Origin: Plantactinospora soyae
GTDB taxonomy: Bacteria > Actinomycetota > Actinomycetes > Mycobacteriales > Micromonosporaceae
Assembly: GCF_014874095.1 (NCBI RefSeq)
Contig: NZ_JADBEB010000001.1
Location: 4,340,001-4,404,000 of the forward strand
Length of the DNA stretch: 64,000 nt
Direction: 5' to 3'
Each line of letters begins with the position of its first letter. Positions within the stretch are counted from its first letter, which is position 1. Positions 1 to 8,202 of the stretch are shown here, piece after piece. Made by a program: the position numbers and the translations under genes. The notes under the pieces are model-generated. The model saw nothing but the letters and a program-made list of their open reading frames with translations, was not told the origin of the DNA and searched no databases.

Positions 1-426
1 TACGGGGCGGGGGATCTCGTACGCCTTCGGTGCATCGGACGGCTCGCCGATCCGGGGGTGCCGCTCTTCCGGATCGGCGAGGTGGGCGGGAACATCGCCG
101 CGGACGCGTTGAGCCAGGTCGACACCGATCCCGTCGGCCACGACATCGACGTCGTGCAACCCGACGCGGACGAGGCGACTCGGCGGGGGAACCTTGCCGA
201 GAGACTCGCGCCGATCCTGGCGCGGCATCTCGTCGACCACCCCAGGCTCAGCGACCCGGCAGCCGACCTGTCCCAGAGTGAGCACGTGACGCGGCAGACG
301 TTCATCGATGCGGTGCAAGAGCTGTATGACACCGCCCAGCTCGATGCGCTGCGACGGGCGGCGGATGATCGTCATGGCTGTCGGGCAGCGCCGCCTCGGA
401 TGACCTCGAACGGGGTCACGCGGTCG
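1..426 (+). CDS. MerR-like regulator, 5' end outside window, probably degraded
   Basis: The frame is open from the first base. Its opening residues (YGAGDLVRLRCIGRLADPGV) look like the end of a MerR winged helix, where a Tyr-rich wing is followed by the L-x-x-I-x-x-L helix. About 110 less typical residues follow, ending near LDALRRAADD. The DNA-recognition helix lies outside the window. No stop occurs where a MerR protein should end: the frame stays open to 1206, entirely antisense to tetR, and that part looks like a shadow. The 426 end is therefore only a boundary with tetR. A frameshift near the 3' end, or a pseudogene, is likely. It converges on tetR. Confidence 0.35.
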
Positions 427-1032
427 CTACCGTGGCCAGCTGAGCATGGCCGTGTCGGCGATCTCCTGGAGCTCGTCGGGGCCGAGGCCACTGGCGGCCT
501 GGACGGCGATGCCGAACCCCACCGTCATGATGTATCGGGCGAGTCGCGCCGGCTTGGCGTCACGCGGGAGGTCGCCCTCGTCGACGGCGCGCTGGAAGCG
601 CTCCTCGAGACGCACGCCAGCGTCGTTGCGCCAGTCGACGAGCACCTCGCGGGCGGGTCGACCGTCGTCGCCGGACGCCAGCGCGCCCTGAACGGTCAGG
701 CATCCGGAGGGGGCGTCGGGACGGGTCGTGGTCTGGACCGATCCACGGAGGAACGCCTCGGCCACTGCTCGCGCGGTCGGCTCCGTCAGGGCGTGCGTCG
801 CGTAGGAGGCTGGCCCCTGCCCGTAGCGCTGGAGGGCCTTGCGGAAAAGCTGCTCCTTGTTGCCGAAGGCCGCGTACATGCTCGTCTTGGTGATCCCCAT
901 GGCAGCGGTCAGATCGGTGAGGCTCGCGCCCTCGTAACCTCGGGCCCAGAACACCTGCATGGCGCGCTCCAGCGCCTCGTCGATGTCGAACCCGCGAGGG
1001 CGGCCGATGGCGGCCTTCCGGAACCCATCCAT
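427..1032 (-). CDS. TetR/AcrR family transcriptional regulator
   Basis: The protein has 201 residues, the usual TetR length. Residues 15-60 carry the TetR helix-turn-helix, with GYEGASLTDLTAAMGITKTS followed by MYAAFGNKEQLFRKAL. The remaining helical half would bind a ligand and dimerise, with a short LTVQGALASGDDGRP loop typical of the TetR_C subgroup. The start chosen is the ATG just before DGFRKAAIGRPRG, the standard N-terminus. The gene is divergent from the GPP34 gene at 1203, with a heptamer array between them. TetR proteins usually repress themselves and the divergent gene, so GPP34 is the first candidate target; this is inferred from layout. Ligand unknown. Confidence 0.9.
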   Translation of the reverse strand: MDGFRKAAIGRPRGFDIDEALERAMQVFWARGYEGASLTDLTAAMGITKTSMYAAFGNKEQLFRKALQRYGQGPASYATHALTEPTARAVAEAFLRGSVQTTTRPDAPSGCLTVQGALASGDDGRPAREVLVDWRNDAGVRLEERFQRAVDEGDLPRDAKPARLARYIMTVGFGIAVQAASGLGPDELQEIADTAMLSWPR

Positions 1033-1092
1033 ACGGCCAGCGTACTCCTCGGTACAGAACCCGTACGGAGAGTCGAGACGGATCTCGACCGT

Positions 1093-1155
1093 CGCAGTTC
1101 GCAGTTCGCAGTTCGCAGTTCGCAGTTCGCAGTTCGCAGTTCGCAGTTCGCAGTT
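1093..1155. repeat. Nine perfect tandem copies of a 7-bp unit (CGCAGTT)
   Basis: Nine consecutive exact copies of CGCAGTT fill 63 bp, followed by a partial copy. They sit in the tetR-GPP34 intergenic region, 60 bp upstream of the tetR start and 47 bp upstream of the GPP34 start. Because 7 is not a multiple of 3, overlapping frames show a false 7-residue peptide repeat. Perfect copies suggest recent slippage. Confidence 0.95.
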
Positions 1156-1202
1156 CGAGGAGCATGCCGTGAGACCCATCGACAACAGGAAGGTTCGACC
1201 CG

Positions 1203-1943
1203 ATGACGCAGCACCCTGAAGATCCCTTCGTCGGCGGCGGGACCGGGACGCCGGGCGAGGCGAAGCGGATCGAGGCTCCGACCCTGGCGGAGGATCTCCT
1301 GCTGCTCCTGTTCCAGCCGGGCACCGGGACCATCGCCGGAGAGAACACGCTCTTCTACACCCTGGCCGGAGCGGTGCTCGCAGATCTCGGGCTCGGCGAT
1401 CACGTACGAACCGGTTCCGGCCGGGGCGGGACGGCGCGGGTGGAGGCCGTCGAGGATCACCCGCCGTCGGATGACATCCTGCGCTCAGCGTGGGACTACC
1501 TTTCCGCCAAGCCCCGAGGGGTCCAGACGGTGCTCGCGGCGATCGGACCAACGTTGCGCAGCCCGCTGTTGGAAAGGCTCATCGAACGCGGCGACATTCG
1601 CAGGGGTACCCGCAAGGCGCTCGGTCTGTTCCGCATGACCGTCCTTGAGGACGGCGGAAGCGGGCGTCGATCACGCCTCCTCGCCGACGTCCGCGACGTG
1701 CTCGTCGAGGGGGCCGAACCGCAGCCTCGTGTCGCCGCGCTCACGGCGCTGTTGTCGGGAAGTGGCACACTGCCCCAGTTCCACCGCGAGATCCCCTGGA
1801 CCTCCCCTGTGATAACCCGCGCCAAGGAACTCGAGAAGGGCAACTGGGGAGCCGGGGCCGCCGCCGAAGCGGTCGCCCGAACAGTCACGGCGACCATCGT
1901 CAACAACGCCGTCATCGCCGCGGCCACGCTTCCCCGGAACTAA
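1203..1943 (+). CDS. GPP34 (GOLPH3-like) family phosphoprotein
   Basis: The 246-residue protein begins its domain at LAEDLLLLLFQPGTG (about residues 28-42), the hallmark of GPP34/GOLPH3 proteins. It continues through DYLSAKPRGVQ, where the eukaryotic family binds phosphoinositide and membrane, and ends in a helix ending VNNAVIAAATL. In eukaryotes GOLPH3/Vps74 binds phosphatidylinositol-4-phosphate at the Golgi. The bacterial role is unknown, and actinomycetes often carry several copies. ATG 1203 follows AGGAAGG at good spacing. The gene stands alone, divergent from tetR. A decayed copy of its last third lies near 10,385-10,620. Confidence 0.85.
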   Translation: MTQHPEDPFVGGGTGTPGEAKRIEAPTLAEDLLLLLFQPGTGTIAGENTLFYTLAGAVLADLGLGDHVRTGSGRGGTARVEAVEDHPPSDDILRSAWDYLSAKPRGVQTVLAAIGPTLRSPLLERLIERGDIRRGTRKALGLFRMTVLEDGGSGRRSRLLADVRDVLVEGAEPQPRVAALTALLSGSGTLPQFHREIPWTSPVITRAKELEKGNWGAGAAAEAVARTVTATIVNNAVIAAATLPRN

Positions 1944-2007
1944 GGATCGACCTCACCACGATTGTCCGAGGAGGACATCCGCACCCATTCCGGTCCCACA
2001 CCACTGT

Positions 2008-2552
2008 TCAACCGGCGCGACACCGCCCGTACTCCAGCCAGAGACACCCCAATTGACCGCGCAGGCGGGCCTCGGCGGCGTCGAGCCGGCGCACGACCGC
2101 CTCCAGCCGGAACAGCTCCGCGTCGATCACGAGCCCGAGGCCGACCTCGCCGGCCGGGGCGTCGGCCTTGAGATGGGTGTACCGCTGCATCGCCGGCACC
2201 ATGTGCCGGCGGTGTAGCTGTAGCAGTTCGGCCACGTCGACGCTGGGCATCCGCAACGCGACCTGGACCTTGATCACCAGCTCGTCGCGGGGCGGGAAGC
2301 CCGCGTCTGGCGGCGTGCGCAGCCACCGGTCCAGCTCGTGGGCGCCGGCGGCGGGCATCGGAACCGTTCTGGGCGCCGTCGACCTCGTCGGAATCGAGGC
2401 TGCCATCCTTTCCGAGCCGGTGAAGAATGGAATACACCTGCCCGACGTTGAGCGGCCAGACCTCTCCGGTCTGCGCCTCGAACTCCTGCCGTAGCGGCGG
2501 GCCGTATTTCGGGCCCTCGCTCAGCAGCGCCAGCGCCAGATGACGGGGAGCC
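2008..2552 (-). pseudogene. PadR-family regulator, frameshifted and lacking a start
   Basis: On the minus strand one frame encodes a PadR winged helix (LALALLSEGPKYG, then VGQVYSILHRLGKDG, about 2552-2370). A second frame encodes the PadR C-terminal part (HELDRWLRTPPD, PPRDELVIKVQVAL, then VDAELFRLEAVVRRLDAAEA, about 2370-2008). Joined by one frameshift near 2350-2370 they would make a normal PadR protein of about 180 residues. No good start codon precedes the first part, which begins directly after the response-regulator stop at 2567. Such PadR genes often neighbour ABC exporters, so it was probably an extra regulator of this locus. Confidence 0.75.
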
Positions 2553-2566
2553 GTCCGGACAGTCGC

Positions 2567-3169
2567 TTACAGCCAGTCGTGTTCGCGGGCGTAGCGCGCC
2601 GCCTCGTGGCGGGTGTGGGTCTGGGTCTTCTGCATGGCGTTGGAGAGGTAGTTGCGCACCGTGCCCTGCGCAAGGTGGAGCCGGCCGGCGATGTCGGCGA
2701 CCGAGTAGCCAGAGCCGGTCTCCCGCAGGACGTCGAGTTCGCGGTCGGTCAGGGGGCAGTCGTCGATGACGGCCAGCGCGGAGACTTCCGGGTCGATCCA
2801 GCGTCTGCCGGTGTGCAGGGTGGCGATGACCGAGGTGATGTGGGCCGGCTCGGCGGACTTGCTGACGAAGCCCTGGACACCGAGTTTCAACGCCTTGCGC
2901 AGCACGCCCGGCCGCGCGTGCCGGGTCACCATGAGGACCACCTGTTCCGGGCGCGCGCGGCGGATCTGCGCGACCGCGCCGAGGCCGTCCACGCCCGGCA
3001 TCTCCAGGTCGATGACCAGCACGTCGGGTCGATGCCGCAGGGTGGCTTCGACGGCCGTCTGTCCGTCTTGCGCCTCGGCGAGGACGGTGATGTCGCCCTC
3101 CAGCGGCAGTAGTGCGGCCAGGGCCGTGCGGAGCAGCACCTCGTCGTCGGCGAGGACGATGGTCGTCAT
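2567..3169 (-). CDS. DesR/NarL-type response regulator
   Basis: The 200-residue protein has a receiver domain (residues 1-120) with acidic pocket ADDE near residues 8-10, phospho-acceptor Asp54 in VIDLEMPG, and the conserved Lys in GFVSKSAEP. A LuxR-type helix-turn-helix follows (CPLTDRELDVLRE, then VADIAGRLHLAQGTVRNYLS). ATG 3169 overlaps the kinase stop as ATGA, so the pair is translationally coupled. Alternative upstream starts lie inside the kinase gene. A paired GTGAC-N5-GTCAC site in front of the divergent ABC operon is the likely binding target. Confidence 0.92.
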   Translation of the reverse strand: MTTIVLADDEVLLRTALAALLPLEGDITVLAEAQDGQTAVEATLRHRPDVLVIDLEMPGVDGLGAVAQIRRARPEQVVLMVTRHARPGVLRKALKLGVQGFVSKSAEPAHITSVIATLHTGRRWIDPEVSALAVIDDCPLTDRELDVLRETGSGYSVADIAGRLHLAQGTVRNYLSNAMQKTQTHTRHEAARYAREHDWL

Positions 3170-4320
3170 CGGTCGTGCCCCCACCCAGCCGCGGTCGTGC
3201 CGGCACGGGCGGACGGGAACATCGCGGCCGTCCGGAACCGCCCCTCCTGCTGTTCCACGGTCAGCTCACCTCCGTCACCGGACACTCGTTGTCGTAGGGC
3301 CGACAACCCCCGCAGTCCCGGAAGTGAGTTGCCCGCCACTCCGTCGTTGACGATCGTGATACCCGCCTCGGAGAGCGTGATCTGCACCTGGGTGGCCTGC
3401 GAGTGCCGCAGGATGTTGGTGGCCGTCTCACGCAGAACCTGGCCGAGCAGTTCGCCGGCCCGGGCGTCGACCTCGGCCTCACGTGTCACCCGTACCCGGA
3501 TGCCGGCGGCCTCGAACAGGTTCTTCGCGTTCTCGATCTCCGCCGAGAGGTTGAGCCGCCGTTGGGCGTAGGCGAGTTCCTTGGTCTGCGCGATGGTGTC
3601 GCTGACCAGGGCGTACGTCTCGCGTAGTTCCTTATCCGCCCGTCCGGCGTCGCGGAGCAGCATCTTCTGCGCCAGCGCGATCTTCAGCTTCACCACGTGC
3701 AGGGTGTGGCCCTGGATGTCGTGCAGGTCGCTGGCGAACCGGACGCGTTCCCGGACGACAGCCAGCTCCGCCTCGCGCTCCCGGGTCTGTTCGAGTTCCC
3801 GGATGAGGTCGTAGAACCGCTCGCCCAGAATCGTCATGACCGTCACCAGGACGGTGAGGGCAGTCGGGATGAGGACGTAGCTGACCAGGACCTCGCGTAC
3901 GTCGTCCCGCTCCACCAGCAGGCGCGCCGCGCCGACGACGGCGACGTAGGAGAACAGCCCGGCCACCGCCAGGGCCCGATGCCGCCGCACCTCGCGCAGG
4001 GCGAGGGAACCCACGGCGCAGAAGCCCCAGTACGCGTTCGGGCTGCCGGTCAGCAGCACCCCCAGCGGCCACACGGCTCCCGCCACGATCAGGCCGGGCA
4101 GCGCGACCCGGGCGAGGTCGTTGGCCGTCCACCGTTCGAAAGCCACCAGGCCCGCCGCGACCCCCGGAGCCAGGACGATGACGTGCCACCAGACATGCGC
4201 GTCGATGAACAGGAGGACTGCCGCAGCGATCATGAGCGGCGGCAGTGAGACCGCGAGATTGAGCCGGCGCAGCCGTCCCTGCGTCGACTCGGTGTAGCGC
4301 GGCGATCTTGCGGTCACCAT
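3166..4320 (-). CDS. DesK-like sensor histidine kinase (HisKA_3)
   Basis: The 384-residue protein has about five hydrophobic segments between residues 25 and 165, with no large extracellular domain, as in membrane-state sensors of the DesK/LiaS type. A coiled linker follows, then a HisKA_3 dimerisation box with phospho-acceptor His200 in SDLHDIQGHTLH. The ATP-binding domain has N-box ETATNILRHSQA and a glycine loop around GLRGLSALRQRV. It is the first gene of an operon with the response regulator and is divergent from the ABC exporter. The signal is not evident from sequence; membrane stress or an exported compound would fit the family. Confidence 0.92.
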   Translation of the reverse strand: MVTARSPRYTESTQGRLRRLNLAVSLPPLMIAAAVLLFIDAHVWWHVIVLAPGVAAGLVAFERWTANDLARVALPGLIVAGAVWPLGVLLTGSPNAYWGFCAVGSLALREVRRHRALAVAGLFSYVAVVGAARLLVERDDVREVLVSYVLIPTALTVLVTVMTILGERFYDLIRELEQTREREAELAVVRERVRFASDLHDIQGHTLHVVKLKIALAQKMLLRDAGRADKELRETYALVSDTIAQTKELAYAQRRLNLSAEIENAKNLFEAAGIRVRVTREAEVDARAGELLGQVLRETATNILRHSQATQVQITLSEAGITIVNDGVAGNSLPGLRGLSALRQRVSGDGGELTVEQQEGRFRTAAMFPSARAGTTAAGWGHDR

Positions 4321-4351
4321 CCCAGTATCCGCCTGTCCCCGGCCGCGACCA

Positions 4352-4418
4352 GTGACACCAGGTCACATGTACCCGTGACATGGTTGCACTGACGGGTGGC
4401 CGCGAATCCCGCTGTCAT
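4352..4418 (+). promoter_or_regulatory. Paired inverted-repeat operator and leaderless-type promoter of the ABC operon
   Basis: Two 15-bp sites of form GTGAC-N5-GTCAC lie at 4352-4366 (perfect) and 4375-4389 (right arm degenerate), separated by 8 bp. This tandem dimer arrangement is typical of NarL/DesR regulators. A possible -10 element TGTCAT (4413-4418) ends 6 bp before ATG 4425, and no ribosome site is visible, so the ABC mRNA may be leaderless. The same layout is conserved at 10,243-10,309. Confidence 0.7.
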
Positions 4419-4424
4419 GGATGC

Positions 4425-5330
4425 ATGTCCAATACACCAGTCATCGAAGTCGAGCGCCTGAACCTCACGTACGGCGACTTTCACGCGGTGCGGGACCTCT
4501 CTTTCGAGGTACGGCGGGGGGAACTGTACGCGCTGCTCGGCACCAACGGGGCTGGGAAGACCTCGACGCTGGAGACCATCGAGGGACACCGGAGGCCGAC
4601 CTCCGGCACCGTGCGTGTCTTCGGGCACAGCCCGCAGGACCGACGCGCCGTACGTCCCCGGATGGGCGTGATGCTCCAGGAGAGCGGGTTCTCCCCGGAC
4701 CTGACCGTCCGCGAGTCCGTCGGTCTGGTCGGCCGGCTCACCCGGCGTACCGACGACGTCGACCGGTTACTCGACCTCGTCGACCTCACCGACCGGGCCG
4801 GCCGGAAGGTGTCCCAGCTCTCCGGCGGGGAGAAACGACGGCTGGACTTCGCGACCGCCGTCTACGGAACACCCGAGCTGATCTTCCTGGACGAGCCGAC
4901 CACCGGCCTGGACATCCAGTCCCGCGACGCCGTGTGGGCGACGGTGGACCGGGTGCGTGAGAACGGCACGACCATCGTGCTCACCACGCACTACCTGGAG
5001 GAGGCGCAGCAGCGCGCCGACCGGATCGGGTTGATGCACCAGGGCACCTTCCACCGGGAAGGCACGGTCTCCGAGCTGACTCGCACCCTGCCGGCGGTCA
5101 TCCGCTTCTCCCTTCCGACACCGACACCGACACCGACACCGCCGTCGCCGTTGCCGTTGCCGTTGCCGGCTGTCGTAGACGCCGACGGGAAGGTCATGGT
5201 CGAGACCTTTGCTTTGCAGGAGGACTTGCATCTCCTGCTCGGGTGGGCGCACGAGCACGCCGTGGAGTTGCGGGGTCTGGAGGCCGGGGCAACCCGGCTC
5301 GACGACGTGTTCCGCGCCATCAGCAGCTGA
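4425..5330 (+). CDS. ABC transporter ATP-binding protein (ABC-2 exporter type)
   Basis: The 301-residue ATPase has Walker A (GTNGAGKTS, about residue 40), a Q-loop (MLQESGFSP), signature LSGGEKRRL, Walker B (LIFLDEPTTGLD) and the switch His in TTHYLEE. It resembles DrrA/CcmA-type drug or lipid exporter ATPases. A C-terminal extension (about residues 230-301) is joined by a repetitive Pro-Thr/Pro-Leu linker encoded by short tandem repeats. ATG 4425 is chosen because the domain starts immediately after it and the same start context recurs at 10,314; the in-frame ATG at 4380 lies inside the operator. The permease follows 26 bp downstream. The divergent DesKR-like pair probably controls it. Confidence 0.93.
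   Translation: MSNTPVIEVERLNLTYGDFHAVRDLSFEVRRGELYALLGTNGAGKTSTLETIEGHRRPTSGTVRVFGHSPQDRRAVRPRMGVMLQESGFSPDLTVRESVGLVGRLTRRTDDVDRLLDLVDLTDRAGRKVSQLSGGEKRRLDFATAVYGTPELIFLDEPTTGLDIQSRDAVWATVDRVRENGTTIVLTTHYLEEAQQRADRIGLMHQGTFHREGTVSELTRTLPAVIRFSLPTPTPTPTPPSPLPLPLPAVVDADGKVMVETFALQEDLHLLLGWAHEHAVELRGLEAGATRLDDVFRAISS
5115..5168. repeat. Short hexamer repeats encoding a proline-rich linker
   Basis: Four perfect copies of CCGACA (5115-5138) are followed by three perfect copies of TTGCCG (5151-5168). They lie in frame within the ATPase gene and encode alternating Pro-Thr then Pro-Leu residues. Gain or loss of a unit would change the linker by two residues without shifting the frame. Confidence 0.9.
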
Positions 5331-5356
5331 TTCGTTCTCTCGATTGGAGTGTCACC

Positions 5357-6076
5357 GTGTTGCCCATCGCTGCCAGCGAGCTGATCCAGATCTTTCGAAA
5401 CCGGCTTGTGTTGATCACCAGCTTCATCATTCCCGTGGCGATCTGCGTGTTCTTCGTGCGTCAGCACGAGACCTTCGCGACCATCGGCAGCCTCGGCTAC
5501 ATCGCGGCGATCGTGGTGTTCACCGCGGCCGCGTTCGGGTTCTACGCCACAGCCGTCACCACCCTGGCGTCGCGGCGTCAGAACCTCTTCCTCAAGCGGC
5601 TACGATCCACCGCCGCCGACGATGTCAGCATCCTCGCCGGTCTGCTGTTACCCGTCCTCGTCCTCGCCCTGGTGCAGGTAACCGCGATCCTGACCGCACT
5701 GGCGGTGGTCGCTGGTGGGCCGGCCAACGTCGTCCTGCTGGTGGTGGCGGTCCTCACGACCCTGGCCATGATGATCGGCCTGGCCCTGGCCACCGCAGGA
5801 CTGACGAACTCACCCGAGCACGCCCAGGTGACCACCCTGCCCGTCACCCTCGGCGTGATCGCCGTGGCCACCTGGGTGGGCATCAGCGGCACCGAGGACC
5901 TGACCCTGCTCAAGAGGGTCCTGCCCGGCGGCGCGGCCACCGAGCTGACCATGAACGCCTGGAACGGTGGAGTCGCGGTGACCGAATCCCTTGCCCTGCT
6001 CGCACCGACGCTGGGCTGGGTCGTCGTCGCCGTCGCCCTCGCCACCCGACTCTTCCGCTGGGACCCCCGCCGATAA
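5357..6076 (+). CDS. ABC-2 type transporter permease
   Basis: The 239-residue membrane protein has six hydrophobic stretches: residues 17-32, 45-70, 92-115, 123-147, 160-180 and 212-230. This is the normal size and topology for an ABC2_membrane permease paired with a DrrA-like ATPase. The cytosolic loop RRQNLFLKRLRSTAADD is typical of the family. GTG 5357 is preceded by GGAG at suitable spacing. The gene lies 26 bp after the ATPase stop, so the two form one operon. Substrate unknown; a drug, lipid or peptide is typical. Confidence 0.9.
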   Translation: MLPIAASELIQIFRNRLVLITSFIIPVAICVFFVRQHETFATIGSLGYIAAIVVFTAAAFGFYATAVTTLASRRQNLFLKRLRSTAADDVSILAGLLLPVLVLALVQVTAILTALAVVAGGPANVVLLVVAVLTTLAMMIGLALATAGLTNSPEHAQVTTLPVTLGVIAVATWVGISGTEDLTLLKRVLPGGAATELTMNAWNGGVAVTESLALLAPTLGWVVVAVALATRLFRWDPRR

Positions 6077-6400
6077 CCGCCGACCGGTACGCCCGGCGCG
6101 CGGGACGGGTCGTGTTCCGGGTGAACCACGCCACGTCCCACACCCAAGACTTGGCCCCGATGCCCCCCCCCGATGCCCTGAGGAGCTCGGGGCGCGGCCG
6201 GTTAATTCCCGGACATCTGAGCTGAGGTGACCTTGGCCGCTGGGCAGGAGTTCGTGCCAATGCTCGGCCGTCGCCGAGTGGATGCCGGATCGGCATCAAC
6301 ATCGTGAATTCGGTCTTCGACAGCATGCTCGACTCCTGTGAGGGTCGATTCATGCCCGACCGGCGCTGTTAGCGGTCGGGTCCCCGCACGACAAGGAGTG
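6077..6400. other. Intergenic region with an 8-bp hairpin before the beta-lactamase gene
   Basis: I see no gene in these 324 bases. A stem-loop with arms CCCGACCG (6355-6362) and CGGTCGGG (6373-6380) and a 10-base loop ends 13 bases before the ribosome site AAGGAG at 6393-6398. It could be a terminator for the exporter operon or a leader structure of the beta-lactamase mRNA. The sequence does not decide between these. Confidence 0.5.
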
Positions 6401-7321
6401 ATGATGGTTGTTTCGATACGACGTCTGGTGATCGCGGTGACGGCGGTCTCGGTGATGGTTCCCCTGGCCGCGTGCGGGACCGCCGGCGCCGCTGAGCAGC
6501 GGACCCGCGCCCGCGAGGTGACGGCCGGCGCGTCGACCGTCGCCGATCGGGACCGGGAGTTCCGACGGCTGGAGGAGAGGTTCGACGCGCGGCTGGGGAT
6601 TTACGCGATCGACACCGGTACGGGTCGGATCGTGGGGTACCGGGCTGAGGAGAGGTTCGCGTACGCCTCGACGTACAAGGCGTTGGCGGCCGCGGAGGTC
6701 CTCGATGAGACCAGGGATGCCGAGCTGGATCGTGTGGTGCGGTATTCGGTGGAGGACCTGGTGACGTATTCGCCGATCACCGAGCAGCATGTCGCCGTGG
6801 GGATGACGTTGCGTGCGCTCGCTGACGCCGCGGTGCGGTACAGCGACAACACGGCCGGCAATTTGCTGTTGCGCCATCTTGGTGGACCGCAGCGGTTTGA
6901 GGAGGAGTTGCGGGGGATTGGTGACAGGGTCACCGACGCGGCGCGCTACGAGACTGAGCTCAACGAGGCGACGCCGGGCGATAGGCGGGACACCAGCACC
7001 CCGCGGGCGTTGGTCGGTGATCTGCGGGCGTACGCGGTCGGGGATGCCCTCGAGCCCGCGGACCGCGGCATCCTCAATGGTTGGCTGCGGGGCAACACCA
7101 CCGGGGGCGCGTTGATTCGTGCCGGTGTTCCCGACGGGTGGGTCGTCGGGGACAAGACCGGGGCCGGCGGGTACGGCACCCGCAACGACATCGCGGTGGT
7201 GTGGCCGCCGGATCGCGCGCCGATCGTCCTCGCCGTGCTGTCCAGCCGTAGTGAGAAGGACGCCGGCTACGACGACGCCCTGATCGCCCAGGCGACGGAG
7301 GTGGTGATCGCCCAGCTGTGA
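6401..7321 (+). CDS. Class A beta-lactamase, lipoprotein
   Basis: All class A catalytic elements are visible in the 306-residue protein: nucleophile Ser90 and Lys93 in STYK, the SDN loop (148-150), general-base Glu184 in the E-x-x-L-N omega loop, and KTG (252-254). This should be an active penicillinase-type serine enzyme. The N-terminus is a lipoprotein signal (LAAC, Cys25), so the enzyme is likely tethered to the outer face of the membrane. ATG 6401 follows AAGGAG closely; a second ATG three bases on is equally possible. There is no BlaI/BlaR-like regulator next to it. Spectrum cannot be read from sequence. Confidence 0.95.
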   Translation: MMVVSIRRLVIAVTAVSVMVPLAACGTAGAAEQRTRAREVTAGASTVADRDREFRRLEERFDARLGIYAIDTGTGRIVGYRAEERFAYASTYKALAAAEVLDETRDAELDRVVRYSVEDLVTYSPITEQHVAVGMTLRALADAAVRYSDNTAGNLLLRHLGGPQRFEEELRGIGDRVTDAARYETELNEATPGDRRDTSTPRALVGDLRAYAVGDALEPADRGILNGWLRGNTTGGALIRAGVPDGWVVGDKTGAGGYGTRNDIAVVWPPDRAPIVLAVLSSRSEKDAGYDDALIAQATEVVIAQL

Positions 7322-7322
7322 C

Positions 7323-7344
7323 CGGACTGGTGGCCTGAGTCCGG
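7323..7344 (+). terminator. Small hairpin directly after the beta-lactamase stop
   Basis: Inverted arms CCGGACT and AGTCCGG enclose an 8-base loop, starting 2 bases after the TGA. It is short and lacks a T-tract, as in many actinobacterial terminators. Confidence 0.45.
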
Positions 7345-7475
7345 CGACGGGAAGTTCCTGCACAGAGAGTCCTCCCGGCCTGGTCTGATCCAGCCCCCAA
7401 CTGATTTCGGGTCTTGAACGGGAGCTGTCGACCGAGGCCGGGAGGACTTGTGGTCGGGCCGGTAGCGGGGTCCCG

Positions 7476-7742
7476 ATGGCGAAGATCTTGGAAACCGGCA
7501 TGTCGGGAACGGGTAGGTCGTCGGCGCACACACCACACGACCGATCTCTCTTGGCGGGTGGCAAGCTGCTGCGTGAGCAGTTCGGCCAGCGCGCTCGGCT
7601 GGTGACCGCCAACGAGAGCGGGCACGGCGTCTATGTGCTCGGCGGCAACGCCTGCGTGCTGAACCTCACCACGTCGTACCTGGTCGACGGCCACGATGCC
7701 AACCCGGGACACGACCTGCCGGCGCGACTGACCATGTCCTGA
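7476..7742 (+). pseudogene. C-terminal remnant of a TAP-like alpha/beta hydrolase
   Basis: About 50 residues (LLAGGKLLREQFGQRARLVT, then SGHGVYVLGGNAC and TTSYLVDG) match the C-terminal TAP domain of secreted tripeptidyl-aminopeptidase-like alpha/beta hydrolases, including the catalytic His in the GHG motif. The nucleophile Ser and acid are absent because the rest of the gene is missing. The upstream sequence (7345-7475) and the following bases to 8202 show no intact gene. Near 8070-8205 one plus frame ends in a lone membrane-helix-like stretch (LLILAAVNIGMAVLVWLRE), perhaps another fragment. The 7,322-8,202 stretch looks like decayed DNA. Confidence 0.6.
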
Positions 7743-8202
7743 GTCGGCATCGGGGCGGAACAGGTGTCCGCCCCCGCTGCCGAGCTGGCGGCCAGCATCG
7801 AGCACAGCAGCGGATGCGCGAGGAACTGGCGGGGATGGAGCCGCATCCAGGGTCGGTCGACGGGCATCGGGTCGACGTCGTCGAGGTAGAACCGGACCGA
7901 GGCGGTGCGTCTCTGCCTACAGCCCTGCGCACTCGCCGATCCTCTGCCTTCAACCGGCGGATTCCGGGCCGAGACGCCTCCATTTGACCGGAGTGTGCCC
8001 CACGGCACGGTGTTCGCCCGTGAGCACATCACCGATCCGAGCCCGAGAGGAACTTTCCCGATGATCGCGCCGCGGGTGGCGAGGCCTTCGCGATCGACCG
8101 GTCCACCGACTCGGGCGACGCATCCCTGCTGATCCTTGCCGCCGTCAACATCGGCATGGCCGTGCTCGTCTGGCTGCGCGAGCGGCCAGGGCCACGAGCT
8201 GG

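Noticed and set aside
1093-1155. CRISPR-like array
   Set aside because: The unit is 7 bp with no spacers and there are no cas genes, so it is a simple tandem repeat.
58-1206. Long plus-strand frame crossing the whole tetR gene
   Set aside because: Only its first third resembles a MerR protein; the rest is antisense to a convincing TetR gene and includes the heptamer array read as a false peptide repeat.
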